Assembly (NCBI GenBank): GCA_902783305.1 | Contig: CACZQU010000314.1 | Coordinates: 1-5,855, forward strand | DNA from: an uncultured Lachnospiraceae bacterium | GTDB lineage: Bacteria; Bacillota; Clostridia; Lachnospirales; Lachnospiraceae | Length of the DNA stretch: 5,855 bases | Direction of reading: 5' to 3' | In this document: positions 1 through 5,815 of the stretch, piece by piece | How the letters are laid out: the number at the start of each line of letters is the position of its first letter | Position numbering within the stretch: the first letter of the stretch is position 1 | Translations under genes and position numbers: made by a program | The notes under the pieces: generated by a model | The model's database searches: none | What the model was told of the DNA's origin: nothing | The model's input: the letters and a program-made list of their open reading frames with translations, nothing else

Positions 1-55
1 ATGCCCGCATCGACTCATTCCTCCGCCTTGCCTGGACGAATTTATCCTACGTCAT

Positions 56-78
56 CTGTGCAGGTTATTTATGCACAG
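56..78. promoter_or_regulatory. Inverted repeat upstream of the GH3 gene (possible operator or leader hairpin)
   Basis: CTGTGCA (56-62) and TGCACAG (72-78) form a perfect 7-base inverted repeat around a 9-base spacer, ending 57 bases before the GH3 start codon. Its position between the window edge and a sugar-hydrolase gene would suit an operator for a sugar-responsive repressor, or a leader hairpin. No T-run follows, so it is not a typical terminator. I found no convincing -35/-10 pair in bases 1-120, so the promoter may lie to the left of the window or be weak. The regulator is unknown. Confidence 0.3.
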
Positions 79-135
79 CTCCTTATCTATCGTAACAAAA
101 CATGATCACAGGAAAACACACGGAGGACAATACAG

Positions 136-2544
136 ATGAAAAAATGGACGAGAGCCTGGTATCAGCCCAATCTGCCCTTGAGGGAAAGAGAATATGTGAC
201 CGCATGCGAAGAGCATATTCGTCTTTCCGCTGAAGCGGCCGGAGAAGGTATGGTACTGCTGAAGAATGATGACGGAATACTGCCGTTAAAGACCGGGGCA
301 AAGGTTGCCCTGTTTGGAAAGGGAAGCTTTGACTATGTCAAAGGCGGCGGAGGCTCAGGAGATGTTTTTACCCTTTATGAGAGAAATCTTCCGGACGGCT
401 TGACGATGGAAGGCGCTCAGGTCTTCGCGCCGCTGTCTGATTATTATAAGACTTATGTGGAGGGATGCTATGCGGAGGGAAATGTTCCGGGCATGATTGC
501 TGAGCCGGATCTTCCCGGGGAGCTGGTGAAAAAAGCGTCAGAATTTACCGATACAGCGCTCGTCGTGATCAGCCGTTTTTCCGGAGAGGGATGGGACCGC
601 ACAGGAGTTGCGCTTCAGACCAAGGATAATCCCTTTACCGAGGAGGACAGCCTTTCCGCCCGCGCGGGGAAGATTTTTCCGGATGGGGATTTTTACCTTA
701 CCAGCCAGGAAAAAGACATGATCGGCGCGGTGAAAGACCGTTTTGCGAGGGTTGTCGTTGTCCTGAATACCGGTGGTATGATGGAGACGGACTGGATAAA
801 AGCGGATCCCGGAATCCAGGCCGCGCTTCTGGCATGGCAGGGGGGAATGGAGGGAGGCCTGGCAGCTGCCCGGATCCTCATGGGAAAGACCTGCCCCTCC
901 GGAAGGCTTCCGGATACGTTTGCCCGCAGTCTGGAGGATTATCCTTCCACGCAGACCTTTACCCAGTCCTCGACATATGTCAGATATACAGAGGATATTT
1001 ATGTAGGCTACCGGTACTTTGAAACCATCCCCGGAGCCTTGGATAAGGTGGTCTATCCCTTTGGATATGGATTATCCTATACCACTTTTGACCGTCAGAT
1101 CCTGAGTGCCTCCAGGAACGGGGCAGATGTGGTCATCCGTGTAAAGGTGACCAATACCGGCGAGGCATCTGGCAAGGAGGTCGTGCAGCTGTACTACAGC
1201 GCTCCTTCGGGAAAACTGGGAAAACCGGCCAGAGAGCTGGGCGCTTTTGCGAAGACAAGGGTTCTGGCTCCGGGAGAGAGCGAAGAAATCACGCTGACGG
1301 TGACAAAGTATCAGCTTTCCTCCTATGACGATCTGGGAAAGGTGCAGAAGTCGGCTTATGTGCTGGAGAAAGGAAGCTACGGCTTTTTGCTGGGCGGATC
1401 GGTCAGGGATGCCGTGCCCATGGAATTCACATGGGAGCAGGAAGAGGATGAGACGGTGCAGCAGCTTGAGGCCAGGATGGTTCCCTCTGGTCTGGAAAAA
1501 AGGCTTTGCGCCGACGGAAGCTATGAGGCTTTACCGGAAGGAAACAAAGCGCTCCAGGAAAGCGTACCGGCAGGGCTTCCTGAGGTTGACATGAATGCGG
1601 CGTTTCCCGCTGTGCGCGGTCACGGAAGGGACTATCTGCTGCATCCGATGACGGAGGGCAAGCCGTCTCTGCTGGATGTGGCGGAAGGGAGAAAGACACT
1701 TGATGAGCTTTTGAGCGCTCTCAGTGACGATGATCTCATCTGGCTTACCGGCGGCAGGGAGAATAAAGGGGTGGCCAATACCTGCGGCTTTGGAGGTCTG
1801 CCGGAATATGGCATTCCTGCAGTGATGACGGCGGACGGACCTGCCGGGATCCGCCTGAAGCCTGAGTGCGGAGTGCACACTACGGCATGGCCCTGTGAAA
1901 CCCTCCTGGCTTCTACCTGGAATACAGAACTGGTCGGCCAGGTAGGAAAAGCTGCCGGAGAGGAGCTGAAGGAAAACAATCTTCAGGTCTGGCTGGCACC
2001 GGCCGTCAATATTCACCGCAATCCTCTGTGCGGAAGGAATTTTGAGTATCTGTCAGAGGATCCTTATCTGGCAGGTAAGATCGGTGCTGCTCATGTCCGG
2101 GGAATCCAGGAAAACAAGGTGGCATGCTCCGTCAAACATTTTGCCTGCAACAACAAAGAGACGAACCGGAGAAACAGCAATTCCATGGTATCAGAGCGCG
2201 CGCTTCGGGAGATCTATCTCAAAGCCTTTGAGATTATTGTCAAAGAAGCGGATCCCTGGACGATGATGACCTCCTATAATCTGGTCAACGGACAGCGTTC
2301 TTCTGAGAGCAGGGAGCTCCTGACGGATATCCTCCGCGGAGAATGGGGCTTTCAGGGAATGTTGACGACGGACTGGTGGAATCTGGGAGATCAGTACAAG
2401 GAGATTCTGGCCGGAAATGATGTCAAGATGGCGACCGGACACGATGAAAGGGTGAAAGCCGCCCTGGAAGCCGGCGCAATCGGCAGAAAGGATCTGGAGA
2501 GCTGCGCAGGAAGGATTCTGGAGATGATTCTGAAGCTCGACTGA
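136..2544 (+). CDS. Glycoside hydrolase family 3 beta-glucosidase-type enzyme, permuted domain order, cytoplasmic
   Basis: Seen: 802 residues, complete, ATG preceded by GGAGG at 122-126 with 9-base spacing, and no signal peptide or membrane segment. Domain order is reversed relative to most GH3 enzymes. The alpha/beta sandwich domain comes first (about 25-315, opening with EGMVLLKNDDGILPL at 38-52). The signature YPFGYGLSYTTF (307-318) follows, then a fibronectin III-like domain (about 320-435), a linker, and the TIM-barrel domain (about 520-802). Barrel motifs are TADGPAGIR (565-573), GRNFEYLSEDPYL (633-645), VKHF (666-669) and TTDWW (744-748). Known for the family: retaining hydrolysis of terminal beta-D-glycosyl residues. 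D746 aligns with the catalytic nucleophile, and E151 in SGEGWDR is the best acid/base candidate. The same permuted order is known in rumen and gut Clostridia, for example Ruminococcus albus beta-glucosidase. Inferred: it degrades imported beta-glucosides or short oligosaccharides. Exact sugar specificity (glucoside, xyloside and so on) cannot be read from sequence. It appears monocistronic, ending at a strong terminator. Confidence 0.93.
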   Translation: MKKWTRAWYQPNLPLREREYVTACEEHIRLSAEAAGEGMVLLKNDDGILPLKTGAKVALFGKGSFDYVKGGGGSGDVFTLYERNLPDGLTMEGAQVFAPLSDYYKTYVEGCYAEGNVPGMIAEPDLPGELVKKASEFTDTALVVISRFSGEGWDRTGVALQTKDNPFTEEDSLSARAGKIFPDGDFYLTSQEKDMIGAVKDRFARVVVVLNTGGMMETDWIKADPGIQAALLAWQGGMEGGLAAARILMGKTCPSGRLPDTFARSLEDYPSTQTFTQSSTYVRYTEDIYVGYRYFETIPGALDKVVYPFGYGLSYTTFDRQILSASRNGADVVIRVKVTNTGEASGKEVVQLYYSAPSGKLGKPARELGAFAKTRVLAPGESEEITLTVTKYQLSSYDDLGKVQKSAYVLEKGSYGFLLGGSVRDAVPMEFTWEQEEDETVQQLEARMVPSGLEKRLCADGSYEALPEGNKALQESVPAGLPEVDMNAAFPAVRGHGRDYLLHPMTEGKPSLLDVAEGRKTLDELLSALSDDDLIWLTGGRENKGVANTCGFGGLPEYGIPAVMTADGPAGIRLKPECGVHTTAWPCETLLASTWNTELVGQVGKAAGEELKENNLQVWLAPAVNIHRNPLCGRNFEYLSEDPYLAGKIGAAHVRGIQENKVACSVKHFACNNKETNRRNSNSMVSERALREIYLKAFEIIVKEADPWTMMTSYNLVNGQRSSESRELLTDILRGEWGFQGMLTTDWWNLGDQYKEILAGNDVKMATGHDERVKAALEAGAIGRKDLESCAGRILEMILKLD

Positions 2545-2616
2545 TATGGATTCACATTGCCGGCACGGGGATTCATTCGATCCTGAGCAGGCATTCATCA
2601 AAAATGACACAGACCG

Positions 2617-2670
2617 GAAAGGCCGCACGAAATGAGCAAGCTTATTTCGTGCGGCCTTTCTTATTATTTT
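2617..2670 (+). terminator. Strong rho-independent terminator after the GH3 gene
   Basis: Arms 2617-2633 and 2644-2660 are perfectly complementary over 17 bases (GAAAGGCCGCACGAAAT and its reverse complement). The stem can extend by G-U, A-U and G-C pairs to a four-base CAAG loop. It is followed on the plus strand by TTATTATTTT (2661-2670). It lies 72 bases after the GH3 stop. Read on the minus strand, the stem is followed after about 11 bases by TTTTT, so weak bidirectional use for the convergent protease gene is possible. No other terminator for that gene is evident between 2661 and 2805. Confidence 0.9.
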
Positions 2671-2805
2671 GTCTTAAGTATTCATGTTGGTTGCTTCGCC
2701 TGTTGTTTCCGGCTTACAGACACCAGTCTGACGTTCTGAAGAAACTGCTCATGCGTCCTGCCGGTCTGCGATTCTTCCTGGCGGTATCCTGGCCGGCTGC
2801 CGATG

Positions 2806-4353
2806 TCAGCGTTTAAACAGAACCAGGCCGCTGTTTGACGGAAATCGCATGACATGCTGTTCATTTTCTGCACTGAAATAGGTTTTGGAGAGAGTACTTG
2901 CTTTAAAGTATGTATAGACAAAAGCCTCCTCCAGGGTGAGACGGTTGTTGCCGTTGGTATCCGCGGGCATGGAACCGCCGTATTCGAGAGATCCGTAGTC
3001 GAATCCCGCTCCGTTTGCGATTCCGCAGGTAAATGCTCCTCCCTTGACCGTGTTCCCGGAGGCGGTTTTCACCGGAACTTCGAAAGATTTCTCCCAGGTG
3101 CTGGCAGCGGTGATGACAAAAAATTTGCCTTTATTGATCAGCTCCCCATATTTGGAAACCGCTGAATCAGACCGGGTGGAGAACGCCTGTACCGCCTTTT
3201 GATTAAAGGCTCTGGGATGAAATGATTCTGTAAAGGAGGCAGAGCCTTTGCCGTTTTTCACCGAGACGCTCGAAATGCCTGCGCCGCTTCCACAGCAGTC
3301 CAGGAGGACGACGATCCTTCCGGGAATACGATTCAGAGCATCGGCAAGCTCCTGAAGGGTCAACGTCTCAACAATATTCTTATTGGGAACGGCCAGAGCA
3401 CCGTTTGATGTGGGATCGGAAACATCACTGGTCACGCCGTGACCGGTATAGTAAAACAGGCTGGTATCGTTGTTGTCAGCATTGGCAAAGGCCGTGGGAA
3501 TGGCATTGAGAATGTCAGCTTTACTCTTGTTTTCAAGAGTTTTTACCGAGTATTTCGATCCCTTCAGTAAAGCCTGCATCACCTTGACATCGTTTGGCGC
3601 TCCGGTAAGATTGTCCTCAGACTTCGGATAGATATATTCCCCGACGACCAGCGCACGGTAGACGGTAGAACCGGCCGAAGTCGTACCGGCAGCATGGCGG
3701 ATGGACTTTCCGGCGGAAGTGACGCTGCTGTAGCTGGTCAGGTTGTTGTGCCTCTTATATGCTTTTACGGTATAGGTATAGGTTTTGCCTGATTCCACGC
3801 TGGCGTCTGTATAGGACAAGACAGAATCCCCTGCGACAGTGGTAAGACGGGAATAACTTTTGTCTCCCGAGAGCTTTCGGTAAAGAATATAGCCGGAAGC
3901 CTTGACGGATTGGCTCCACTGCAAAGTGACGCCCTTTGCGGTATCGGTGAGCTTGGTGATTTCCGGTTTGGCAAGAAAGCAGATGGGAACCCCGTAGGAA
4001 TCATATTCGCTGTACAGGATATTTTTTCCACTGCCCTGGTAGGCCTTCACGGAATAAAAATATTCAACGCCGGGAACAGCGGTCTTGTCCAGATAAGAAA
4101 CGGTTTTTGCGTCTTTTATCTGTTTGATGGTCTGAAAAGAAGTGTCTTCACGCAGAGCCCGGAAAATAATGTAGCCATCCGCACCTGAAGATGGGTTCCA
4201 GGTGAGCTTTACGGCTCCGGTAACGTTCTTGGCCTGGATATTCCATGGCGGAGAGGGTGCTTTGGCCGTACTTGCCATGACCGGTGTACAGGCAAAGGCA
4301 AGAAGCAGACAGATCAACAGGCAAAGTGACGGGTGTTTCAATCTGGTCTTCAT
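2806..4353 (-). CDS. Secreted caspase-like (peptidase C14/metacaspase-type) protease with two fibronectin type III domains
   Basis: Seen: 515 residues, ATG preceded by AAGGAGGG with about 7-base spacing. The N-terminus is a typical signal peptide with a basic start, a Leu-rich core (10-22) and a likely cleavage after VMA (A27). C22 does not sit in a good lipobox. Two fibronectin III domains follow (about 33-125 and 128-216), each with the GYI-x-(F/Y)R pattern (60-65 and 154-159). A caspase-like fold spans about 232-515: ALVVGEY (234-240), YYTGHG with H305, VVLLDCCGSG with C354 as the probable nucleophile, ITAASTWEKSFE (414-425) and GGAFTCGI (438-445). DTNGNNRLTLEE (465-476) matches an EF-hand-type calcium loop. 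Known for the family: His/Cys dyad endopeptidases of clan CD; bacterial metacaspase-type members usually prefer Arg/Lys, often with calcium. The motif DCCGSG has Gly where many metacaspases have His (DxCHSG). Inferred: an exported or wall-associated protease; no sorting signal (LPXTG) or membrane anchor is seen. Substrate unknown. Divergent to the 3D-domain gene. Confidence 0.88.
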   Translation of the reverse strand: MKTRLKHPSLCLLICLLLAFACTPVMASTAKAPSPPWNIQAKNVTGAVKLTWNPSSGADGYIIFRALREDTSFQTIKQIKDAKTVSYLDKTAVPGVEYFYSVKAYQGSGKNILYSEYDSYGVPICFLAKPEITKLTDTAKGVTLQWSQSVKASGYILYRKLSGDKSYSRLTTVAGDSVLSYTDASVESGKTYTYTVKAYKRHNNLTSYSSVTSAGKSIRHAAGTTSAGSTVYRALVVGEYIYPKSEDNLTGAPNDVKVMQALLKGSKYSVKTLENKSKADILNAIPTAFANADNNDTSLFYYTGHGVTSDVSDPTSNGALAVPNKNIVETLTLQELADALNRIPGRIVVLLDCCGSGAGISSVSVKNGKGSASFTESFHPRAFNQKAVQAFSTRSDSAVSKYGELINKGKFFVITAASTWEKSFEVPVKTASGNTVKGGAFTCGIANGAGFDYGSLEYGGSMPADTNGNNRLTLEEAFVYTYFKASTLSKTYFSAENEQHVMRFPSNSGLVLFKR

Positions 4354-4380
4354 GGTAAGCCCTCCTTGGCATTTTCCTGA

Positions 4381-4410
4381 ATTTTATCTTGTTATTCCGA
4401 TGCGTGTCAA
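4381..4410 (-). promoter_or_regulatory. Sigma-A-type promoter of the caspase-like protease gene
   Basis: On the minus strand, TTGACA (4410 to 4405) is a perfect -35 box. It is followed after 18 bases by TAAAAT (4386 to 4381), one mismatch from the -10 consensus. Transcription would begin near 4374, giving a leader of roughly 20 bases that carries the AAGGAGGG ribosome binding site. The leader is too short for a riboswitch. Confidence 0.65.
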
Positions 4411-4499
4411 GAATTTATTAAGGCAAAATTCAACCTTTTTCTTCATATTACTAGTCAGGTTACGGATTTCTCCCGGAAAAGAAGGATATCGTCATAGGC

Positions 4500-4528
4500 T
4501 TGACAAGAAATTGAAATTGATCTATAAT
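4500..4528 (+). promoter_or_regulatory. Perfect-consensus sigma-A promoter of the SH3b-3D gene
   Basis: TTGACA (4500-4505), a 17-base A/T-rich spacer and TATAAT (4523-4528) match the housekeeping consensus at all 12 positions with optimal spacing. Transcription would start near 4535, leaving a leader of about 107 bases before the ATG at 4642. An unmodified promoter of this strength should be highly active, so downstream control, such as the direct repeat at 4544-4560, may be needed to restrain it. Confidence 0.88.
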
Positions 4529-4543
4529 CACGGCGTAACAAAA

Positions 4544-4560
4544 CGTAATAAAATTGTAAT
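4544..4560 (+). promoter_or_regulatory. Candidate WalR (YycF)-type direct-repeat operator
   Basis: CGTAAT (4544-4549), 5 bases, TGTAAT (4555-4560) matches the known WalR box TGTWAH-N5-TGTWAH with one mismatch, the first C. A third related hexamer, CGTAAC, lies at 4534-4539, so GTAA recurs at 4535, 4545 and 4556, about one helical turn apart. The last copy also forms an inverted repeat, TGTAA-TAT-TTACA (4555-4567). The box lies at about +10 to +26 relative to the predicted start site, a position that would suggest repression. The gene served encodes a 3D-domain wall protein, the type controlled by WalR in Bacillus subtilis (YocH). Chance occurrence in A/T-rich DNA cannot be excluded. Confidence 0.42.
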
Positions 4561-4641
4561 ATTTACACTTGAGACTGCATTTTCTCCTTTATACCGGCCT
4601 CGTCTGGTCCTGCGGGAGAGCGGTCAGGAAAGGATATATCG

Positions 4642-5412
4642 ATGAAAAAAACAAACCACGTTGTTCGTGTTTTAGCTAGTATTGCTTCTTTTATTATTTT
4701 CAGTGTTTCTGCCCAGGCTTCCACCGGTTATGTCATTATCGAGGAGCTGAATGTGAGAAGCGAACCTTCGACGGATGCCGAAGTGGTGGATAAGCTTCAC
4801 GCAGGAGATGAAGTCATGATTACCTACGGCTCCGATGACGGATGGACAGAGATCTATTACGGCGGGGATTGCTGCTATGTCAGCAGTGAGTTCATCAGCC
4901 TGGATTCATCTTCCGTCATGCGGGAGAAGAGCGGTGATGATGAATATGACGAGTATGATGAATATGACGAATATGATGAGTATGACGAATACGACGAATA
5001 TCGTGAGTCCGATGCAGACAGGGACAGATATGACGACGATGAAGATGAAGACAGATCCGGGGATTCGAATCGCTCTGAGGAAGAGTACTTTACGGACGGA
5101 GAGGAAACAGAGTCAGCCCAGGCTTCGGATAATCTTCAGTATCTGGGAGAATTTACCCTGACGGCGTACTGTAACTGCGCGGCGTGCTGCGGTACTGCGG
5201 GAAATATGACGGCAAGCGGTACATGGCCTGTTCAGGGAGTGACCGTGGCAATGGGCGGTGTGGATTTTGGCACACAGCTGATGATTAACGGAACGGTTTA
5301 TACTGTTGAGGACCGTGGAACGCCATACGGACATGTGGATATTTATTTTGACAATCATGATGATGCTCTGGCTTTTGGTATGCAGAGCGCGGATGTATAC
5401 CTGGTTCAGTGA
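4642..5412 (+). CDS. Exported SH3b and 3D-domain cell-wall protein with DEY-repeat acidic linker (probable peptidoglycan hydrolase)
   Basis: Seen: 256 residues, ATG preceded by AGGAAAGGA (4626-4634) with 7-base spacing. A signal peptide spans 1-26 (basic start, hydrophobic core 8-22, cleavage after AQA, 24-26). A bacterial SH3 domain covers about 29-86, with the typical LNVRSEPS (36-43). A highly acidic linker (about 95-164) contains seven DEY repeats (100-120). A C-terminal 3D domain follows (about 168-255), with TAYCNCAACCG (174-184), TASGT (190-194), VEDRG (222-226) and HVDIYFDNHDDAL (231-243); D224, D233 and D237 are the best candidates for the conserved aspartates. Known for the family: 3D domains share the MltA/Rpf-Sps fold and occur in wall lytic enzymes and germination or resuscitation factors; SH3b domains bind peptidoglycan. 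Inferred: a secreted wall-remodelling enzyme similar in role to YocH, with SH3b replacing LysM. It stands alone behind a perfect promoter and is divergent to the caspase-like gene. Catalysis is not certain, because many 3D proteins are uncharacterised. Confidence 0.88.
   Translation: MKKTNHVVRVLASIASFIIFSVSAQASTGYVIIEELNVRSEPSTDAEVVDKLHAGDEVMITYGSDDGWTEIYYGGDCCYVSSEFISLDSSSVMREKSGDDEYDEYDEYDEYDEYDEYDEYRESDADRDRYDDDEDEDRSGDSNRSEEEYFTDGEETESAQASDNLQYLGEFTLTAYCNCAACCGTAGNMTASGTWPVQGVTVAMGGVDFGTQLMINGTVYTVEDRGTPYGHVDIYFDNHDDALAFGMQSADVYLVQ
4939..5001 (+). repeat. Seven tandem 9-base units encoding DEY repeats
   Basis: Seven consecutive in-frame 9-base units encode Asp-Glu-Tyr (residues 100-120). 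The units are not identical: Asp is GAT or GAC, Glu is GAA or GAG, and Tyr is TAT or TAC. The protein pattern is exact while the DNA has drifted at third positions, which argues against a very recent slippage event and for selection on the peptide. The tract starts the acidic linker between the SH3b and 3D domains, which continues with more Asp/Glu (up to about residue 157). It is probably disordered, and calcium or cationic wall-component binding is possible but not shown. Confidence 0.95.
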
Positions 5413-5503
5413 CACTGTCTCCCGGAGTTACACGATGGAGACGGGATGATGGAAACGATAGGGAAGCTCCTGCCTTGATCTGCAATAATGACAGATGATT
5501 GCC

Positions 5504-5520
5504 GTGCAAAATGACTCCAG
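5504..5520 (+). repeat. Repeated word pair GTGCAAAA / ATGACTCCAG, copy 1
   Basis: GTGCAAA (5504-5510) runs directly into ATGACTCCAG (5511-5520). The 10-base word recurs inverted at 5553-5562 and directly at 5798-5807. There it is followed by, and overlaps, GTGCAAAA (5807-5814), so the same two words appear in swapped order. Such shared words suggest pieces of a dispersed intergenic element. Confidence 0.45.
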
Positions 5521-5570
5521 CGGATTGTTCCTGGCTTCGCGTTCCCCGGGTCCTGGAGTCATTGATTTTT
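5510..5570 (+). terminator. Terminator-like hairpin downstream of the 3D-domain gene
   Basis: AATGACTCCAG (5510-5520) pairs perfectly with CTGGAGTCATT (5553-5563), and GATTTTT (5564-5570) follows. The 32-base interior can form a second stem, CCTGG (5530-5534) with CCGGG (5546-5550). It lies 97 bases after the 3D gene stop and is the best available terminator for it. The long interior is unusual for a simple intrinsic terminator, so it may instead be an intergenic repeat element that also terminates. Confidence 0.55.
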
Positions 5571-5690
5571 CCGATGCCAGATGAATATCAAAGAAAAGAT
5601 ATTTCTGACGTTTATCATACACCGCCATCCGAGGGGGGATGGAAAAGGCTGTATTACCGTTTTTCTGATCTGAATATTTACAATGAAATA

Positions 5691-5731
5691 CAGGAAACGA
5701 AGGAAATGCCTGCATTTTCCTCGTTTTCCTG
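5691..5731. repeat. Imperfect long hairpin
   Basis: The left arm 5691-5708 (CAGGAAACGAAGGAAATG) pairs with the right arm 5713-5731 (CATTTTCCTCGTTTTCCTG) around a CCTG loop. Three single-base bulges interrupt it. The left arm is purine-rich and the right arm pyrimidine-rich. No clear T-run follows on either strand, so termination is uncertain. It may be a structured RNA segment or a degenerate inverted repeat. Confidence 0.45.
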
Positions 5732-5797
5732 CGCAGGTTGTACGCTGCTGAAGCGGTGTGCGGCCGTGTGCAGTGTTATAGTAATGCGCATTTATTT

Positions 5798-5815
5798 ATG
5801 ACTCCAGTGCAAAAA
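5798..5815 (+). repeat. Repeated word pair ATGACTCCAG / GTGCAAAA, copy 2
   Basis: ATGACTCCAG (5798-5807) is identical to 5511-5520 and overlaps GTGCAAAA by one G. The strong edge hairpin begins a few bases later, so the word flanks a palindrome here as it does in copy 1. CTCCAGTGC (5802-5810) is also echoed, with one change, by CTCCACTGC (5822-5830) inside that hairpin. Confidence 0.45.

Noticed and set aside
3..95. Open frame from the left edge ending in TAA at 93-95, which could be the C-terminus of an upstream gene
   Set aside because: All three plus-strand frames are open for about 90 bases or more here, the peptide has no recognisable motif, and no stop-adjacent terminator supports it. 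The fragment is too short to decide.
1531..2016. 161-codon minus-strand frame inside the GH3 gene
   Set aside because: It lies entirely opposite conserved GH3 motifs and has no ribosome binding site; a by-product of codon use.
2717..2730. CAGAC-ACCA-GTCTG hairpin as a terminator for the protease gene
   Set aside because: Only five base pairs with no T-run on either strand. The 2617-2670 structure is the better candidate.
4288..4290. Lipoprotein modification at Cys22 of the protease
   Set aside because: The preceding residues AFA do not fit the lipobox [LVI][ASTVI][GAS]C, whereas VMA at 25-27 is a good signal peptidase I site.
4354..4641. c-di-AMP or other riboswitch in the leader of the 3D gene
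   Set aside because: Riboswitches are known upstream of some wall-hydrolase genes, but this leader of about 107 bases lacks recognisable conserved riboswitch sequence blocks or a multi-stem fold.
4202..4645. 147-codon plus-strand frame opposite the start of the protease gene and through the divergent promoter region
   Set aside because: It lies antisense to a signal peptide and fibronectin III domain with clear homology, and then covers both promoters; a shadow frame.
5581..5673. Small plus-strand ORF of 30 codons beginning MNIKEKIFLTF
   Set aside because: The start looks gene-like, but there is no ribosome binding site, no promoter and no homolog I recognise, and it overlaps the CCATCC/GGATGG palindrome.
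5428..5715. 95-codon minus-strand frame in the right-hand gap
   Set aside because: It crosses the same hairpin, has no ribosome binding site and shows no recognisable motif; most likely a chance frame.
5499..5801. 100-codon plus-strand frame in the right-hand gap
   Set aside because: It begins inside the left part of the terminator-like hairpin, has no ribosome binding site, and runs through several palindromes with no domain-like composition.
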